Part shown: piece after piece, positions 20,210 through 30,247 of the stretch
Position numbering within the stretch: the first letter of the stretch is position 1
Layout: each line of letters opens with the position of its first letter
Origin: Mangrovibacter phragmitis
GTDB lineage: Bacteria > Pseudomonadota > Gammaproteobacteria > Enterobacterales > Enterobacteriaceae
Direction of reading: 5' to 3'
DNA: 64,000 nucleotides
NCBI RefSeq assembly: GCF_001655675.1
Contig: NZ_LYRP01000033.1
Location: 186,001-250,000, forward strand
Notes under the pieces: generated by a model
What the model saw: only the letters and a program-made list of their open reading frames with translations
The model's database searches: none
What the model was told of the DNA's origin: nothing
Translations under genes and position numbers: made by a program

Positions 20210-21064
20210 TCAATAAAGTAGTGAGTAAAGCTGGCGGCGATATTGTGAAGCCAGTGGATTCCCGGTGCCCAGGGCCGCGAGGATCTCCTGCATCACTTTA
20301 CGGGTTTCGCCATTTGCTGCACTCAAGTCCTGTTTCAGGTGGCCAAACAACAACGCCAGTGCTTCTTCATTGCGCCCCACCTGGTGTAATTGCAAAGAAA
20401 GGCGGGTAGCGAGCTCTGCATCCTGCGGGTTCTCTGCAACTTGCTGTTGCAGTAACTGAATTTCCGGGGTGTCGGCAGCTTTTTTCAGCAGATCAATTTG
20501 TGCCTGTAACCCCTGGTAGCGGGTGTCCTGATCCTGCAGCGGGATAGTGGCCAGCACTGTTTCTGCATCATCAGAACGGTTCAGCGCAATATAGTTTTCC
20601 GCCAGTAACAGGCCGATTTCGCTGCTCTGTTCGGACAACTTCCAGGCATCAACCAGTAGCGGCAGGGCTTCGGTGTGCTTGCCTTCCTGCATTAATGCCA
20701 TTGCTTCCTGTGCTTTTACCTCTTCTTCACGCGGCAGGACCTTATCCAGCAGCGCGCGTACAGCTTCTTCGGGCTGTGGCCCCTGGAATCCATCAACGGG
20801 CTGACCGTTCTGGAACAAATACACCGTTGGGATAGCGCGTAACCCAAATTGCGAGGCGACCATCTGTTGGTTGTCACAATCCACAGTGGCAAGAATAAAC
20901 TGGCCATTATACTTCGCAGCCAGCCCTTTCAGCACCGGCGTCATTTCCTGGCACTGCTGGCTACGGTCAGACCAAAAGTAAAACAATACCGGTGTGGTAA
21001 CTGATTGTTCCAGTGTGGTATGTAAATTCGCTTCAGTAATCTCAACAATATTCTGTACGGACAT
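20210..21064 (-). CDS. cnoX: Chaperedoxin CnoX (YbbN)
   Basis: A 284-residue cytosolic protein with an N-terminal thioredoxin fold and C-terminal TPR-like helices. The redox motif is SQQC (in [12 protein letters not shown], about residues 34-37) where a true thioredoxin has WCGPC, as in E. coli CnoX (SQHC), which lacks general reductase activity. CnoX protects substrates such as those of GroEL from over-oxidation under hypochlorous-acid stress. Length matches E. coli, and it lies between qmcA and ybbO on the same strand. Confidence 0.95.
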   Translation of the reverse strand: MSVQNIVEITEANLHTTLEQSVTTPVLFYFWSDRSQQCQEMTPVLKGLAAKYNGQFILATVDCDNQQMVASQFGLRAIPTVYLFQNGQPVDGFQGPQPEEAVRALLDKVLPREEEVKAQEAMALMQEGKHTEALPLLVDAWKLSEQSSEIGLLLAENYIALNRSDDAETVLATIPLQDQDTRYQGLQAQIDLLKKAADTPEIQLLQQQVAENPQDAELATRLSLQLHQVGRNEEALALLFGHLKQDLSAANGETRKVMQEILAALGTGNPLASQYRRQLYSLLY

Positions 21065-21122
21065 GCTTTTTTCTCAGTCAGGACTTTCTAATCTACATGG
21101 GGGTGAGACGCTGAGCTTCAAC

Positions 21123-21932
21123 TCAGGTACGCAAAATTTTATCCATAATGCGGCCAGGCAACAGCCGTTTCAGGAAACCCACCACCCAGGTGACCACGGT
21201 CACCGGGTAGCGCAACCGTGGCCTGGTGCTGTCAAAAGCATGGCACACTTTTGCAGCAACGGCCTCCGGGCCAAGGGTAAAGCGTGCGGCAATGCCCGGA
21301 TTTTGGACAGGTTTATCGGCCTGGGTTTGGTTGACGTTATCGGTAAAACGGGTATGGATTGGGCCGGGTTCTATCAGGCTGACCTGAATACCGGTATAGC
21401 GTAACTCCATGCGCAGCGCATCAGACCAGGCTTCCAGAGCGTATTTACTTGCCGCATAGGCTCCACGGCCGGGTGTGGAAATCAGCCCCATTACCGAGCT
21501 GGTCATTACAATTCGCCCTTCACCCTGCGCTTTCATGGCGGGTAACAACAACATTGTGAGTTGATGCACGCCAAAAAAGTTGGTGGAAAACTGTTTTTCC
21601 AGTTGTGCCCGGCTAATGGTTTCTAACGGCCCATAGAGCCCGAACCCGGCATTGTTAAATAGCCCATAGAGCTGGTTACCTGTATGGCGAAGCACTTCTT
21701 GTGCAGCCTGCCTGACGCTGGCTTCGTCATCAACGTCGAGTTGAATGCCAGTAAAACCCAGTGATGTCATACGTTCAACATCTTCTGCTTTACGGCAACC
21801 CGCAAGAACATGATAACCGCGTTGCTTCAGCGCATGAGCACAGGCCAGACCAATTCCACTGGAACTGCCTGTGATAAATACTGATTTTTGCATAACTTTA
21901 CCCGTTAAAAGCGCTGATTGTTTATGACTCAT
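21123..21932 (-). CDS. ybbO: Short-chain dehydrogenase/reductase YbbO
   Basis: A 269-residue SDR oxidoreductase. The NADP-binding motif TGSSSGIG is near residues 21-28, NNAG near 94-97, and the catalytic YAASK near 161-165 with serine upstream in MTSSVMG. E. coli YbbO reduces retinaldehyde and other aldehydes. The long start (21932) overlaps tesA by 11 bases; an internal ATG at 21893 (MQKSVFITG) is an alternative start and would still give a complete Rossmann fold. Confidence 0.92.
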   Translation of the reverse strand: MSHKQSALLTGKVMQKSVFITGSSSGIGLACAHALKQRGYHVLAGCRKAEDVERMTSLGFTGIQLDVDDEASVRQAAQEVLRHTGNQLYGLFNNAGFGLYGPLETISRAQLEKQFSTNFFGVHQLTMLLLPAMKAQGEGRIVMTSSVMGLISTPGRGAYAASKYALEAWSDALRMELRYTGIQVSLIEPGPIHTRFTDNVNQTQADKPVQNPGIAARFTLGPEAVAAKVCHAFDSTRPRLRYPVTVVTWVVGFLKRLLPGRIMDKILRT

Positions 21933-22551
21933 GTTTAACTAACAAAGGTGCCAGTTTTTCAGCCATCCAGTTGGCAATGAAAGGCTGGGCATCCGGGTTA
22001 GGGTGAATACCATCATCCTGCATCCATTGTGGCTTCAGGTAGACCTCTTCCATAAAAAAAGGCAGCAATGGAATGGCGTATTTTTCTGCCAGTTGTGGGT
22101 AGATGGCCTGAAACGCTTCGGTATAGCGGCGGCCATAATTTGGCGGCAGGCGTATCTGCATTAGCACAGGTTGTGCATTTGCTGTTTTAACTTGTGTAAT
22201 GATTTTACCCAGAGTTGTGCTAATGGTTTGTGGGGCAAAACCACGCAAACCGTCATTACCACCAAGTTCTATAAGTACCCAACGTGGGTGGTGTTGCGCC
22301 AGTAAACCAGGCAAGCGGGCGAGGCCCTGAGCGGCGGTGTCACCACTGATACTGGCATTAATAACATCTATCTGCTTTGCCTGCCATTTTTCATTAAGTT
22401 TTGCCGGCCAGGCACTGTTTGCTGACATTCTGTAACCAGCACTCAGACTGTCACCCAGAATTAACAGCGTGTCCGCAGCCACGGCACGGAACGTTAACAG
22501 GAACAACAACAGGAAGGGCACATGCCAGCGGAAAATAGTGTTGAAGTACAT
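21922..22551 (-). CDS. tesA: Periplasmic thioesterase I/lysophospholipase TesA
   Basis: A 209-residue SGNH hydrolase that cleaves acyl-CoA, lysophospholipids and some esters. The signal peptide is residues 1-26 (RWHVPFLLLFLLTFRAVAA, cleavage after AxA). Catalytic motifs are GDSLSAGY (about 34-41), GGND (about 96-99) and DGIHP near the C-terminus. The ATG at 22551 gives the E. coli-like start; longer starts add residues before the signal peptide. The 5' end overlaps the divergent ybbA coding start by 30 bases. Confidence 0.96.
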   Translation of the reverse strand: MYFNTIFRWHVPFLLLFLLTFRAVAADTLLILGDSLSAGYRMSANSAWPAKLNEKWQAKQIDVINASISGDTAAQGLARLPGLLAQHHPRWVLIELGGNDGLRGFAPQTISTTLGKIITQVKTANAQPVLMQIRLPPNYGRRYTEAFQAIYPQLAEKYAIPLLPFFMEEVYLKPQWMQDDGIHPNPDAQPFIANWMAEKLAPLLVKHES

Positions 22552-23208
22552 CGTCTTTGTAAGTCCGTCGGTCAGGGTGAACATGAGCTCAACATCCTCA
22601 CCGGAGTTGAGTTGATTGTCAAACCAGCGGAAAGTATCGCCCTGATTGGTGAGTCGGGTTCAGGGAAGTCAACTCTGCTGGCAATTTTAGCCGGGCTGGA
22701 TGATGGCACTGAAGGTGAGGTCTGGTTGTTGGGTAAACCATTGCACCAAATGGATGAAGAGGCCCGGGCTGCACTGCGTGCGGCCAGTGTCGGTTTTGTC
22801 TTCCAGTCATTTATGCTGGTGCCTACGTTGACTGCTCTGGAAAATGTGCAACTACCCGCTCTGTTGCGTGGTGAAAATTCAGCTCAGAGTCTTTCTCATG
22901 CCCGGGGTTTATTAACTGAACTGGGGCTTGAAAAGCGCCTTCATCATCTTCCTGCCCAGCTATCTGGAGGTGAGCAACAGCGCGTAGCGCTGGCAAGAGC
23001 GTTTATTGGTAACCCGGCAGTATTATTTGCGGATGAACCGACCGGTAATCTTGACCGCAAAACCGGGGATCGCATTGCCGAACAGTTGTTTACTCTGAAC
23101 CGGGAAAGTGGGGCAACGCTGCTGCTGGTTACCCATGATTTACAACTTGCGGCACGGTGTGACCGGCGGTTACGGCTACAGGATGGCAAATTGCAGGAGG
23201 AGCTATGA
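22522..23208 (+). CDS. ybbA: ABC transporter ATPase YbbA
   Basis: A 228-residue MacB/LolD-type ATPase. Walker A GESGSGKST is near residues 39-47, the signature LSGGEQQRVALARAF near 146-160, Walker B LFADEPTGNL near 169-178 and the switch histidine in THD near 203. It works with the FtsX-like permease YbbP; the ATGA overlap with ybbP shows coupling. The physiological substrate is not established; linkage to tesA suggests a lipid or hydrophobic molecule. Confidence 0.95.
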   Translation: MPAENSVEVHRLCKSVGQGEHELNILTGVELIVKPAESIALIGESGSGKSTLLAILAGLDDGTEGEVWLLGKPLHQMDEEARAALRAASVGFVFQSFMLVPTLTALENVQLPALLRGENSAQSLSHARGLLTELGLEKRLHHLPAQLSGGEQQRVALARAFIGNPAVLFADEPTGNLDRKTGDRIAEQLFTLNRESGATLLLVTHDLQLAARCDRRLRLQDGKLQEEL

Positions 23209-25619
23209 TAGCTCGCTGGTTCTGGCGCGAATGGCGCACGCCATCATTGTTGATTGTCTGGGTGGCCCTGAGCCTCGCTGTTGCCTGTGTTTTTGCGCTG
23301 AGCAGTATTGGCGAGCGAATGGAAAAGGGGCTGAGTGCTCAGAGCCGGGATTTCCTGGCAGGCGACCGGGCATTACGCAGCTCACACCCCATTCCTGATA
23401 CCTGGCTGGCGCTGGCGCAGAAAGAAAGCGTTAAGGTCAGTACCCAGTTGTTGTTCTCGACCATGACTTTTGCTGGCAATACGCCGCAACTGGCTGATGT
23501 TAAAGCCGTTGATAGCTACTACCCGCTGTATGGCAGCCTGGTCACAAACCCTGCAGGACGGGGGCCACAACCGGGAACAGTATTGCTGGCTCCCCGCCTG
23601 ATGGCATTGCTCAGCCTGAAACCGGGCGATGAACTGGACGTGGGCGATGCCACCTTACGGGTGGCTGGCGAAGTTATTCAGGAGCCTGATGCCGGGTTTA
23701 ATCCTTTCCAGCTTGCACCACGCCTGATGATGAATCTGGCTGATGTCCCGGCAACGGGGGCTGTTCAGCCAGGCAGCCGGGTGCGCTGGCTGTATAAATT
23801 TGCCGGTACACCCGGGCAAATTACCCGTTTTGAGAATGCACTATTACCACAGTTAACGGCTGAATACCGGTGGTACAGCCCGGAGCAGGAAGACAGTGCA
23901 TTGGGTAAATCCCTTGAGCGTTCACGTCAGTTTTTGCTTTTGTCTGCATTATTGACGTTATTGCTGGCAATCGCCGCTGTTACTGTGGCAATGAATCATT
24001 ACTGCCGGTCTCGTTATGACCTGGTTGCCGTGTTGAAAACCCTTGGCGCAGGGCGTAAGGCACTGCGCCGTCTGATTATTGGTCAGTGGTCATTATTATT
24101 GCTGGTCTCTGCCGGTACGGGTCTGCTGGCGGGCAAAGTATGTGAATCCATCTTGCTGGCATTACTGCGCCCGGTGTTACCTGCAACGTTGCCTGAACCG
24201 GGGCTGATGCCATTAATCTGGGCACTGGGTGGGATGGTGGTGATAGCCTTTTTGGTTGGGGCGCGTCCTTACCATATCTTGCTGGCCACTCAGCCCGTGC
24301 GGGTGCTGCGGCGCGATGCCATAGCTCGCCGCTGGCCGCTTACTATTTATCTGCCTGTTATGGCGCTGGTGGTGGTAGCACTGCTGGCATTGCTGGTCGG
24401 CAACAACATGTTGCTGTGGTCAGTTCTGGCGGGAAGTTGCGTGGTGGCATTGCTGTGCGGTCTGGCAGGCTGGCTGGCCCTGTGGATATTAAAGCGTTTC
24501 ACTACACGGGTGTTATCACTGCGCCTTGCAGTGAACCGTCTGCTGCGCCAGCCTCTGACAACGCTGAGCCAGATTGCGGCCTTTTCCCTCTCTTTCATGC
24601 TACTGGCGCTGTTATTGGTATTGCGTGGCGATCTACTGGATCGCTGGCAACAGCAGTTGCCGCCGGAAAGCCCTAACTATTTCCTGATAAATATCGCGCC
24701 AGAACAGTTAGGTGAAATGAAAAGCTTTCTGGCAGAGCACCAGGTTATTCCCGACCGGTTTTATCCCATCGTCCGGGCGCGTTTAACCGGAATTAATGGC
24801 GATACCACTGATAGTAACAAAGATGAAGCACTCAACCGTGAGCTCAACCTGACATGGCAGCGTGTAAAACCTGCGCATAACCCGATTGTTGCCGGTAACT
24901 GGCCGCCAGCAACCGGGGAGGTGTCTGTTGATGAAGGGCTGGCTAAACGGCTGAATTTGAAGCTGGGAGATAAACTGACATTTACTGGTGATACTGACAC
25001 TTTCACAGCAACAATATCAAGCTTACGTAAAGTCGACTGGGAAAGCCTGCGGCCGAACTTCTACTTTATTTTCCCTGAAGGTGCGCTCAACAATCAGCCG
25101 CAAACCTGGCTTACCAGTTTCCGTTGGGAGCAGGGGGAATCCTTTCTGACACAACTTAACCGTGAATTCCCGACAGTGAGCCTGCTGGATATCCGCGCCA
25201 TTTTAAACCAGGTGGGAATGGTATTACAGCAGGTAAGCCGGGCACTGGAAGTGATGGTGGTGCTGGTAACACTGTGCAGTGTATTACTGCTTCTGGCTCA
25301 GGTGCAGGTTGGTATGCGCCAGCGTCACCAGGAATTACTGGTCTACCGTACTTTGGGAGCGGGTAAAAACCTGCTGCGCCAGTCACTATGGTGGGAGTTT
25401 ATTACCCTTGGTGTGGTGGCGGGCATTGTTGCCGCAGGAGGGGCCGAAAGTGCGCTGGCTTTGCTACAAACCCAGGTATTTGATTTCCCCTGGTCACCTG
25501 ACTGGCGTTTATGGCTCGCTCTGCCCGTATCAGGTGCGCTGGTTTTGGCTCTATTTGGCGGCTGGCTGGGTGTGCGTCTGGTAAAAGGCAAAGCCCTGTA
25601 TCGGCAAGTTCAGGGGTAA
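23205..25619 (+). CDS. ybbP: FtsX-like ABC permease YbbP
   Basis: An 804-residue inner-membrane permease of the FtsX/MacB type. One N-terminal helix (about residues 15-35) is followed by a large periplasmic region, then a first FtsX module (helices about 245-365), additional helices at about 380-480, a second periplasmic region, and a final module of three helices after residue 675. Length and arrangement match E. coli YbbP, the partner of YbbA. A terminator follows the stop codon. Confidence 0.95.
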   Translation: MIARWFWREWRTPSLLIVWVALSLAVACVFALSSIGERMEKGLSAQSRDFLAGDRALRSSHPIPDTWLALAQKESVKVSTQLLFSTMTFAGNTPQLADVKAVDSYYPLYGSLVTNPAGRGPQPGTVLLAPRLMALLSLKPGDELDVGDATLRVAGEVIQEPDAGFNPFQLAPRLMMNLADVPATGAVQPGSRVRWLYKFAGTPGQITRFENALLPQLTAEYRWYSPEQEDSALGKSLERSRQFLLLSALLTLLLAIAAVTVAMNHYCRSRYDLVAVLKTLGAGRKALRRLIIGQWSLLLLVSAGTGLLAGKVCESILLALLRPVLPATLPEPGLMPLIWALGGMVVIAFLVGARPYHILLATQPVRVLRRDAIARRWPLTIYLPVMALVVVALLALLVGNNMLLWSVLAGSCVVALLCGLAGWLALWILKRFTTRVLSLRLAVNRLLRQPLTTLSQIAAFSLSFMLLALLLVLRGDLLDRWQQQLPPESPNYFLINIAPEQLGEMKSFLAEHQVIPDRFYPIVRARLTGINGDTTDSNKDEALNRELNLTWQRVKPAHNPIVAGNWPPATGEVSVDEGLAKRLNLKLGDKLTFTGDTDTFTATISSLRKVDWESLRPNFYFIFPEGALNNQPQTWLTSFRWEQGESFLTQLNREFPTVSLLDIRAILNQVGMVLQQVSRALEVMVVLVTLCSVLLLLAQVQVGMRQRHQELLVYRTLGAGKNLLRQSLWWEFITLGVVAGIVAAGGAESALALLQTQVFDFPWSPDWRLWLALPVSGALVLALFGGWLGVRLVKGKALYRQVQG

Positions 25620-25644
25620 ATAAAAAGAAAACAGATTGTGAAAG

Positions 25645-25680
25645 AAAAGCACTTATTTATTGGGTGCTTTTTCTTTTTTT
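25645..25680 (+). terminator. ybbAP rho-independent terminator
   Basis: Stem AAAAGCAC (25645-25652) with GTGCTTTT (25664-25671) followed by a T-rich tract, about 25 bases after the ybbP stop. Confidence 0.85.
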
Positions 25681-25715
25681 GATAAATAATGCGAATTAAT
25701 TATCTTGCTTCGCAC

Positions 25716-25749
25716 AAAATGATAATACTTATTTTTTTTTTATCATTTT
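25716..25749. repeat. Inverted repeat in A/T-rich porin upstream region
   Basis: Perfect ten-base arms AAAATGATAA and TTATCATTTT flank a 14-base spacer. The surrounding ~190 bases upstream of the porin gene are strongly A/T-rich. A second dyad, TGCTAAA/TTTAGCA, lies at 25843-25861, 20 bases before the porin ATG. Candidate regulator sites; no known consensus is matched with confidence. Confidence 0.5.
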
Positions 25750-25881
25750 TTGTAATAAATATTCATAATATTATTTTTTTCAGTAGCACTGATTGATAAT
25801 TTTAATAAATAAAATTTAATAAATAGCAGGTAATCTTCTCCTTGCTAAAGTGGTTTTAGCACCTATTGGTAAGGAATAGAA

Positions 25882-27036
25882 ATGAACAAAAAAATAACAG
25901 TGCTGGCGCAGGCAGTCAGCACCGCAGTGGTATTAACTGCAATGATGGTTCCAGCTCATGCAGAGATTACGTTATTGAAACAGGATCCAAAAGCAGGGGA
26001 TCCATTAAGCCGGTTAAATTTCACTGTAGGTGGGAGTATTCGCCCTCAGTTTAATAATATGACAGGTGATGGTGATAAAGGTTCTTACAAACGTAATGGA
26101 TTTGATGGCGGGACACGTTTTCGTTTCGCTTCTGACTATTATCTGTTCGATGATATCAGCTGGATAAATTATTACGAACTGGGCGTTAATATCCCGGCGG
26201 TATTTAACTGGGATGACCATTATGCCAAAGGCGCAAATAATACTAACCGCCGTATGCTGTATACCGGGTTGAAAAGTGCTACCTGGGGTACGCTGACTTA
26301 CGGTAAACAAAACAGTATTTATTATGATGTGGTTGGTGCAAAAACTGATATCTGGGATTACGACATGCTTGCCCAGGCACCAGGTAACGGTATCAATGGC
26401 GACTACGATGGTTCTTACCGTTCACGCGGCATGCTGAAATACAAAAAAGCAGTTGGTAATGTTGACCTGTATGGCGCCTGGTTGTTTGACGATGACGAAT
26501 ATTTGCCAGGCAATGGGCTGCGCTATAAACGTAAAGGCGGCGGCTCACTGGGTGTGGATTATCACATCACTAAAGACCTGACATGGGGTACTGCGTGGAA
26601 CATGACCCGTGCAGAAATGCGTGACCCTTCTAACGGTGACAGCAAAACCCAGAACCAGAATATTTTAGGTACAGCGTTGAGCTGGAAACCGGATAACTGG
26701 ACTTTCTCCTTCGGTGGTGGCTGGTATCAGAACTTCCTGGTCTCGAAAAAGAGCACTGTTAATGACTACTTTGCAGGTGACGCCTGGGGGATTGAATACT
26801 TTGCCGGGTACAAATTCCCGGTTGGGCAGTATGGCCTGCAGTCTGTTCAGCCGTATTTTATGGGTGACCGCCTGGAATATGTCAACGACCGAAACTATCA
26901 GCGCATTGATAATGGCCTGGGGGTTAGTTTCCAGCTGGATTACGGCTTCCGTGTTGACTATGAACACGTATTTACCTCCAGCACCGATAAAACGCTGGGT
27001 GATATGAACCTCGTTCGTCTGCGTTACGACTTCTGA
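25882..27036 (+). CDS. Outer-membrane porin, Gram-negative general type
   Basis: A 384-residue exported beta-barrel protein. The signal peptide is about residues 1-27 (MNKKITVLAQAVSTAVV, cleaved after AHA). Alternating hydrophobic/polar strands run through the sequence, with porin-like phrases such as GGSIRPQFNN, TGLKSATWGTLTYGKQ and a terminal aromatic NLVRLRYDF, the usual sorting signal. It is not OmpC/OmpF by sequence as I read it, so no gene name is assigned. It stands alone between ybbP and purK, with an A/T-rich upstream region and its own terminator, in a place where E. coli has an rhs locus. Confidence 0.85.
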   Translation: MNKKITVLAQAVSTAVVLTAMMVPAHAEITLLKQDPKAGDPLSRLNFTVGGSIRPQFNNMTGDGDKGSYKRNGFDGGTRFRFASDYYLFDDISWINYYELGVNIPAVFNWDDHYAKGANNTNRRMLYTGLKSATWGTLTYGKQNSIYYDVVGAKTDIWDYDMLAQAPGNGINGDYDGSYRSRGMLKYKKAVGNVDLYGAWLFDDDEYLPGNGLRYKRKGGGSLGVDYHITKDLTWGTAWNMTRAEMRDPSNGDSKTQNQNILGTALSWKPDNWTFSFGGGWYQNFLVSKKSTVNDYFAGDAWGIEYFAGYKFPVGQYGLQSVQPYFMGDRLEYVNDRNYQRIDNGLGVSFQLDYGFRVDYEHVFTSSTDKTLGDMNLVRLRYDF

Positions 27037-27041
27037 TAAAA

Positions 27042-27070
27042 AAAGACAAGCGCCTTGTGCGCTTGTCTTT
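27042..27070. terminator. Bidirectional terminator between porin and purK
   Basis: Twelve-base perfect stem AAAGACAAGCGC/GCGCTTGTCTTT with a five-base loop, six bases after the porin stop codon. A runs precede it and T runs follow, so it could stop transcription from both sides. Confidence 0.88.
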
Positions 27071-27143
27071 ACTCTACAGACGCCTGCGACTTCCTGCTAA
27101 CAGCCAGTAAACTAAAGGTTGTGAACTGAACCAGCCTTATTGG

Positions 27144-28208
27144 TTACTGCAACTGTAATTGTGCCCAGGCAATACCACTGGCGTACTCTTCTGGTAAAAG
27201 CGTGAGCAGCGCTTCAAGTGAGGCAGAAAGGTGCCCTTTATCCGCATCTGACAGATTCAGATGGCCCACTTTCCGGCCTGGCCGCACTTCTTTTTCATAC
27301 CAGTGCAGGTGAACCAGTGGCAATTTGAGCCACTCCCAACTACGAGGTGTGCCAATCAGGTTAATCATTACTGAAGGCGCGCTGACCACCGGGCGCGGCA
27401 AGGGTAAATCCAGTATTGCGCGCAGGTGCAGTTCAAACTGGCTGATGGAAGCACCATTTTGTGTCCAGTGACCACTGTTGTGAACACGGGGCGCCAGTTC
27501 ATTAATCAGCAACCCGGCAGGTGTCACAAAACACTCCATTGCCATCACGCCGATATACCCCAGTTCATCCATGACAGCCGACAGCATAGACTCAGCCTGG
27601 TCCTGTTGCTCAGCACTGGCGGAGGGGAATGCCACACTGGCTCGCAGGATCCCGTCCTGGTGGAGGTTGTGGGTAAGAGGGTAGAACACCTTGGTGCCGT
27701 CTTTAGCGCGAGCGCCAACCAGAGATACTTCGCCAGAGAATTTAATGCCTTTCTCAACAATACACTCGCCGTAGCACTCAACTGGCAGGTTGTCTGTTTC
27801 ACCCGGGCGCAGGCGCCACTGACCACGCCCGTCATAGCCACCCACGCGGCGTTTAACAATTGCCAGTTCACCCGCCAGGGCAAAGACTGCAGGCCACTCC
27901 TGCCGAGAGGCGAGCAATTGCCAGGGTGCAGTAGGCAACTGCAATTTATCGAACAATTGCTTTTGTGTCAGGCGATCAGCAATGACCGGAAAAACATCGC
28001 GGTTAACAAATGCTGCATGGTTTGCCAGCTCGCGGGTTAACGGGGTTTCAGGCCAGCGTTCAATTTCAGCGGTGATAACACTGTGCTGCCAGGGAACGGC
28101 TTGCGGGTCTGCGTCCAGGCCAACTGGCCAGACAGTGACCCCCAGAGGCTCCCCGGCCTGGCGCAGCATACGCCCAAGCTGGCCATTACCCAGTACGCAA
28201 ACTTGCAT
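27144..28208 (-). CDS. purK: N5-carboxyaminoimidazole ribonucleotide synthase
   Basis: ATP-grasp enzyme of purine synthesis that carboxylates AIR to N5-CAIR. The 354-residue protein starts [19 protein letters not shown] (dinucleotide-fold N-terminus) and has the ATP-grasp segment VKRRVGGYDGRGQW near residues 122-135 and NELAPRVHNSGHWTQ near 236-250. The start ATG overlaps the purE stop by one base (TAATG). Operon purEK, minus strand. Confidence 0.98.
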   Translation of the reverse strand: MQVCVLGNGQLGRMLRQAGEPLGVTVWPVGLDADPQAVPWQHSVITAEIERWPETPLTRELANHAAFVNRDVFPVIADRLTQKQLFDKLQLPTAPWQLLASRQEWPAVFALAGELAIVKRRVGGYDGRGQWRLRPGETDNLPVECYGECIVEKGIKFSGEVSLVGARAKDGTKVFYPLTHNLHQDGILRASVAFPSASAEQQDQAESMLSAVMDELGYIGVMAMECFVTPAGLLINELAPRVHNSGHWTQNGASISQFELHLRAILDLPLPRPVVSAPSVMINLIGTPRSWEWLKLPLVHLHWYEKEVRPGRKVGHLNLSDADKGHLSASLEALLTLLPEEYASGIAWAQLQLQ

Positions 28209-28717
28209 TATTCAGCCTCCCGCGGGTCCGGGTTGTTCAGCACATCTTCAGTCTGCGTTTGGCGCCAGTTTTCCAGGCGGGCAAGCAGTGGGGCATCATG
28301 CTGGGCCAAAATTTGAGCCGCCAGCAACGCGGCATTTGCGGCACCCGCTTTGCCAATTGCCAGTGTCCCTACCGGGATCCCTTTCGGCATTTGAACAATA
28401 GAGTACAGGCTGTCCACACCGCTCAGTGCAGCGCTTTGTACAGGCACGCCCAACACCGGCACCAGAGTTTTGGCGGCAATCATGCCTGGCAAGTGCGCAG
28501 CACCGCCAGCACCGGCGATAATAACCTGAAAACCCTTTCCCTGTGCCTGTTCGGCAAAACTGAACAGTTTATCGGGGGTACGGTGGGCGGAGACAATTTC
28601 CACATGGTGAGGAACGTCCAGAGCAGTCAGGACTTCAGCGGCAAACTGCATGGTAGCCCAGTCACTTTTGGACCCCATCACAATGGCGATACGCGCCGGG
28701 TTTTGGGTGGAAGACAT
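28208..28717 (-). CDS. purE: N5-CAIR mutase
   Basis: A 169-residue class I PurE that converts N5-CAIR to [14 protein letters not shown] (about 15-24), SAHRTP (about 49-54) and the loop [12 protein letters not shown] are all present, including the active-site histidine. The ATG at 28717 gives the exact E. coli length; the longer in-frame start lacks support. It is followed by purK and preceded by a PurR box. Confidence 0.98.
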   Translation of the reverse strand: MSSTQNPARIAIVMGSKSDWATMQFAAEVLTALDVPHHVEIVSAHRTPDKLFSFAEQAQGKGFQVIIAGAGGAAHLPGMIAAKTLVPVLGVPVQSAALSGVDSLYSIVQMPKGIPVGTLAIGKAGAANAALLAAQILAQHDAPLLARLENWRQTQTEDVLNNPDPREAE

Positions 28718-28800
28718 GCGTCTCAAAACTCCTGTGAATAAACAAAACAACGACAGACTGTTGCGGAGAAGGGCTCAGAGAATAGCACGTAAAGCGGGCA

Positions 28801-28816
28801 AGGAAAACGGTTGCGT
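28801..28816 (-). promoter_or_regulatory. PurR operator of purEK
   Basis: On the minus strand the 16-mer ACGCAACCGTTTTCCT is identical to the E. coli purE PurR box as I recall it and fits the consensus ACGCAAACGTTTGCGT at most positions. It lies 84 bases before the purE ATG. Confidence 0.88.
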
Positions 28817-28852
28817 AGTGGTGAAATGGGCATTAAACCATAACAAAATGGG

Positions 28853-29575
28853 TTAAAACGGAAAGTGGATCAGAGCCATCTCTTCTGCGGTAACACGAAT
28901 CATTGAGCCTTCTGTATGCCAGGCGCCTAATACGGCCCGTAATGCAGGTTGACCGTTGGCTTCAAGCTCATGAATCGCCGGGCGATGCGTATGCCCGTGC
29001 ACCAGCCATTGCGCCTGATGACGCGTGAACGCTTCCTGGACTGCCTGTGGGTTGACATCCATAATCGCCAGCGATTTGTGTTGATTCGCCTGCTGGCTAT
29101 TGGCGCGCATTTTCCGTGCAATATGGCGGCGAATAAACAGCGGCAGGGCAAGAAACAGGCGCTGGATCCAGGGCGTGTGAACTTTGCGGCGAAAATCCTG
29201 GTACGCATGGTCATCAGTACACAAGGTATCGCCGTGCATGATAATAACCGGGCGCCCGTACAGTGACACGCACTGCTCCTGGGGCAGTAATGTCATACCG
29301 CTACGCCGGGCGAATGCTTTGCCCAGCAAGAAATCACGGTTGCCATGAATAAAATAGACGGGCACGCCCTGATTCACCAGGGTACGAATGGCATCGGCTA
29401 TTTGCTGGTGAAGAGGCTCCGGGTCATCGTCACCAATCCAGGCTTCGAACAAATCCCCGAGAATATACAGTGCGTCTGCTTGTGGTGCTGTCTGTGCCAG
29501 AAAACGCAGAAAACCGGCGGTAATCGCCGGTTCTTCTGTGCACAGATGCAAATCTGCGATAAAGAGTGTTGCCAC
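28853..29575 (-). CDS. lpxH: UDP-2,3-diacylglucosamine diphosphatase LpxH
   Basis: Peripheral membrane metallophosphoesterase of lipid A synthesis that releases UMP to give lipid X. The 240-residue product has all metal motifs: DLHL (8-11), [11 protein letters not shown] (about 40-50), [10 protein letters not shown] (about 78-87), HGDTLC (about 113-118) and HGHTHRP (about 193-199). The start is GTG at 29575, as in E. coli; no ATG is near. It lies two bases after the ppiB stop, so the two genes form an operon. Confidence 0.97.
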   Translation of the reverse strand: MATLFIADLHLCTEEPAITAGFLRFLAQTAPQADALYILGDLFEAWIGDDDPEPLHQQIADAIRTLVNQGVPVYFIHGNRDFLLGKAFARRSGMTLLPQEQCVSLYGRPVIIMHGDTLCTDDHAYQDFRRKVHTPWIQRLFLALPLFIRRHIARKMRANSQQANQHKSLAIMDVNPQAVQEAFTRHQAQWLVHGHTHRPAIHELEANGQPALRAVLGAWHTEGSMIRVTAEEMALIHFPF

Positions 29576-29577
29576 GA

Positions 29578-30072
29578 TTACTCGCTGACAGTCACGCTTT
29601 CAATTACTACGTCGTCTTTCGGAACATCCTGGTGCATACCACTGCGGCCAGTAGAAACGGCTTTGATTTTATCCACCACATCCATGCCTTCCACGACTTC
29701 AGCAAACACGCAGTAGCCCCAGCCTTGCAGGCTTTCGCTGCTAAAGTTCAGAAAGTCGTTATCAACAACGTTGATAAAGAATTGTGCAGTAGCGGAATGT
29801 GGAGCCTGAGTACGAGCCATCGCCAGCGTGCCACGGGTGTTTTTCAGGCCGTTATTGGCTTCGTTCTGAATGGTGTCTTTGGTTTCTTTTTGTTTCATGC
29901 CCGGTTCAAAACCGCCGCCCTGAATCATAAAACCATTGATAACACGGTGGAAAATCGTGTTGTTGTAGAACCCTTCGCGACAGTAGTCCAGGAAGTTTTT
30001 AACTGTTACCGGTGCTTTATCGTCAAAAGTTTTGATAACGATATCGCCATGATTGGTATGAAAAGTAACCAT
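29578..30072 (-). CDS. ppiB: Cytosolic cyclophilin peptidyl-prolyl isomerase B
   Basis: A 164-residue cyclophilin without signal peptide, the E. coli length. The active-site segments [13 protein letters not shown] (about 39-51) and [22 protein letters not shown] (about 79-100) are present. The ATG at 30072 gives the conserved [13 protein letters not shown] start; the 17-codon extension is not supported. It is divergent from cysS and lies directly upstream of lpxH. Confidence 0.97.
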   Translation of the reverse strand: MVTFHTNHGDIVIKTFDDKAPVTVKNFLDYCREGFYNNTIFHRVINGFMIQGGGFEPGMKQKETKDTIQNEANNGLKNTRGTLAMARTQAPHSATAQFFINVVDNDFLNFSSESLQGWGYCVFAEVVEGMDVVDKIKAVSTGRSGMHQDVPKDDVVIESVTVSE

Positions 30073-30247
30073 GCTGTGCATCCTATTCTGCCATGTAGTG
30101 CTTAAGCCTGCGCTGCAGGCCACAATAGCCCGTTGTTATAGCACACTCATCAGGTTCGATCACCTTGCAATGCATGCTGCTTTAGAAAGGAATTTTGGGG
30201 TAATATAGATTATTGCTTTTTTACCACACACATACATGGAATCGCTG

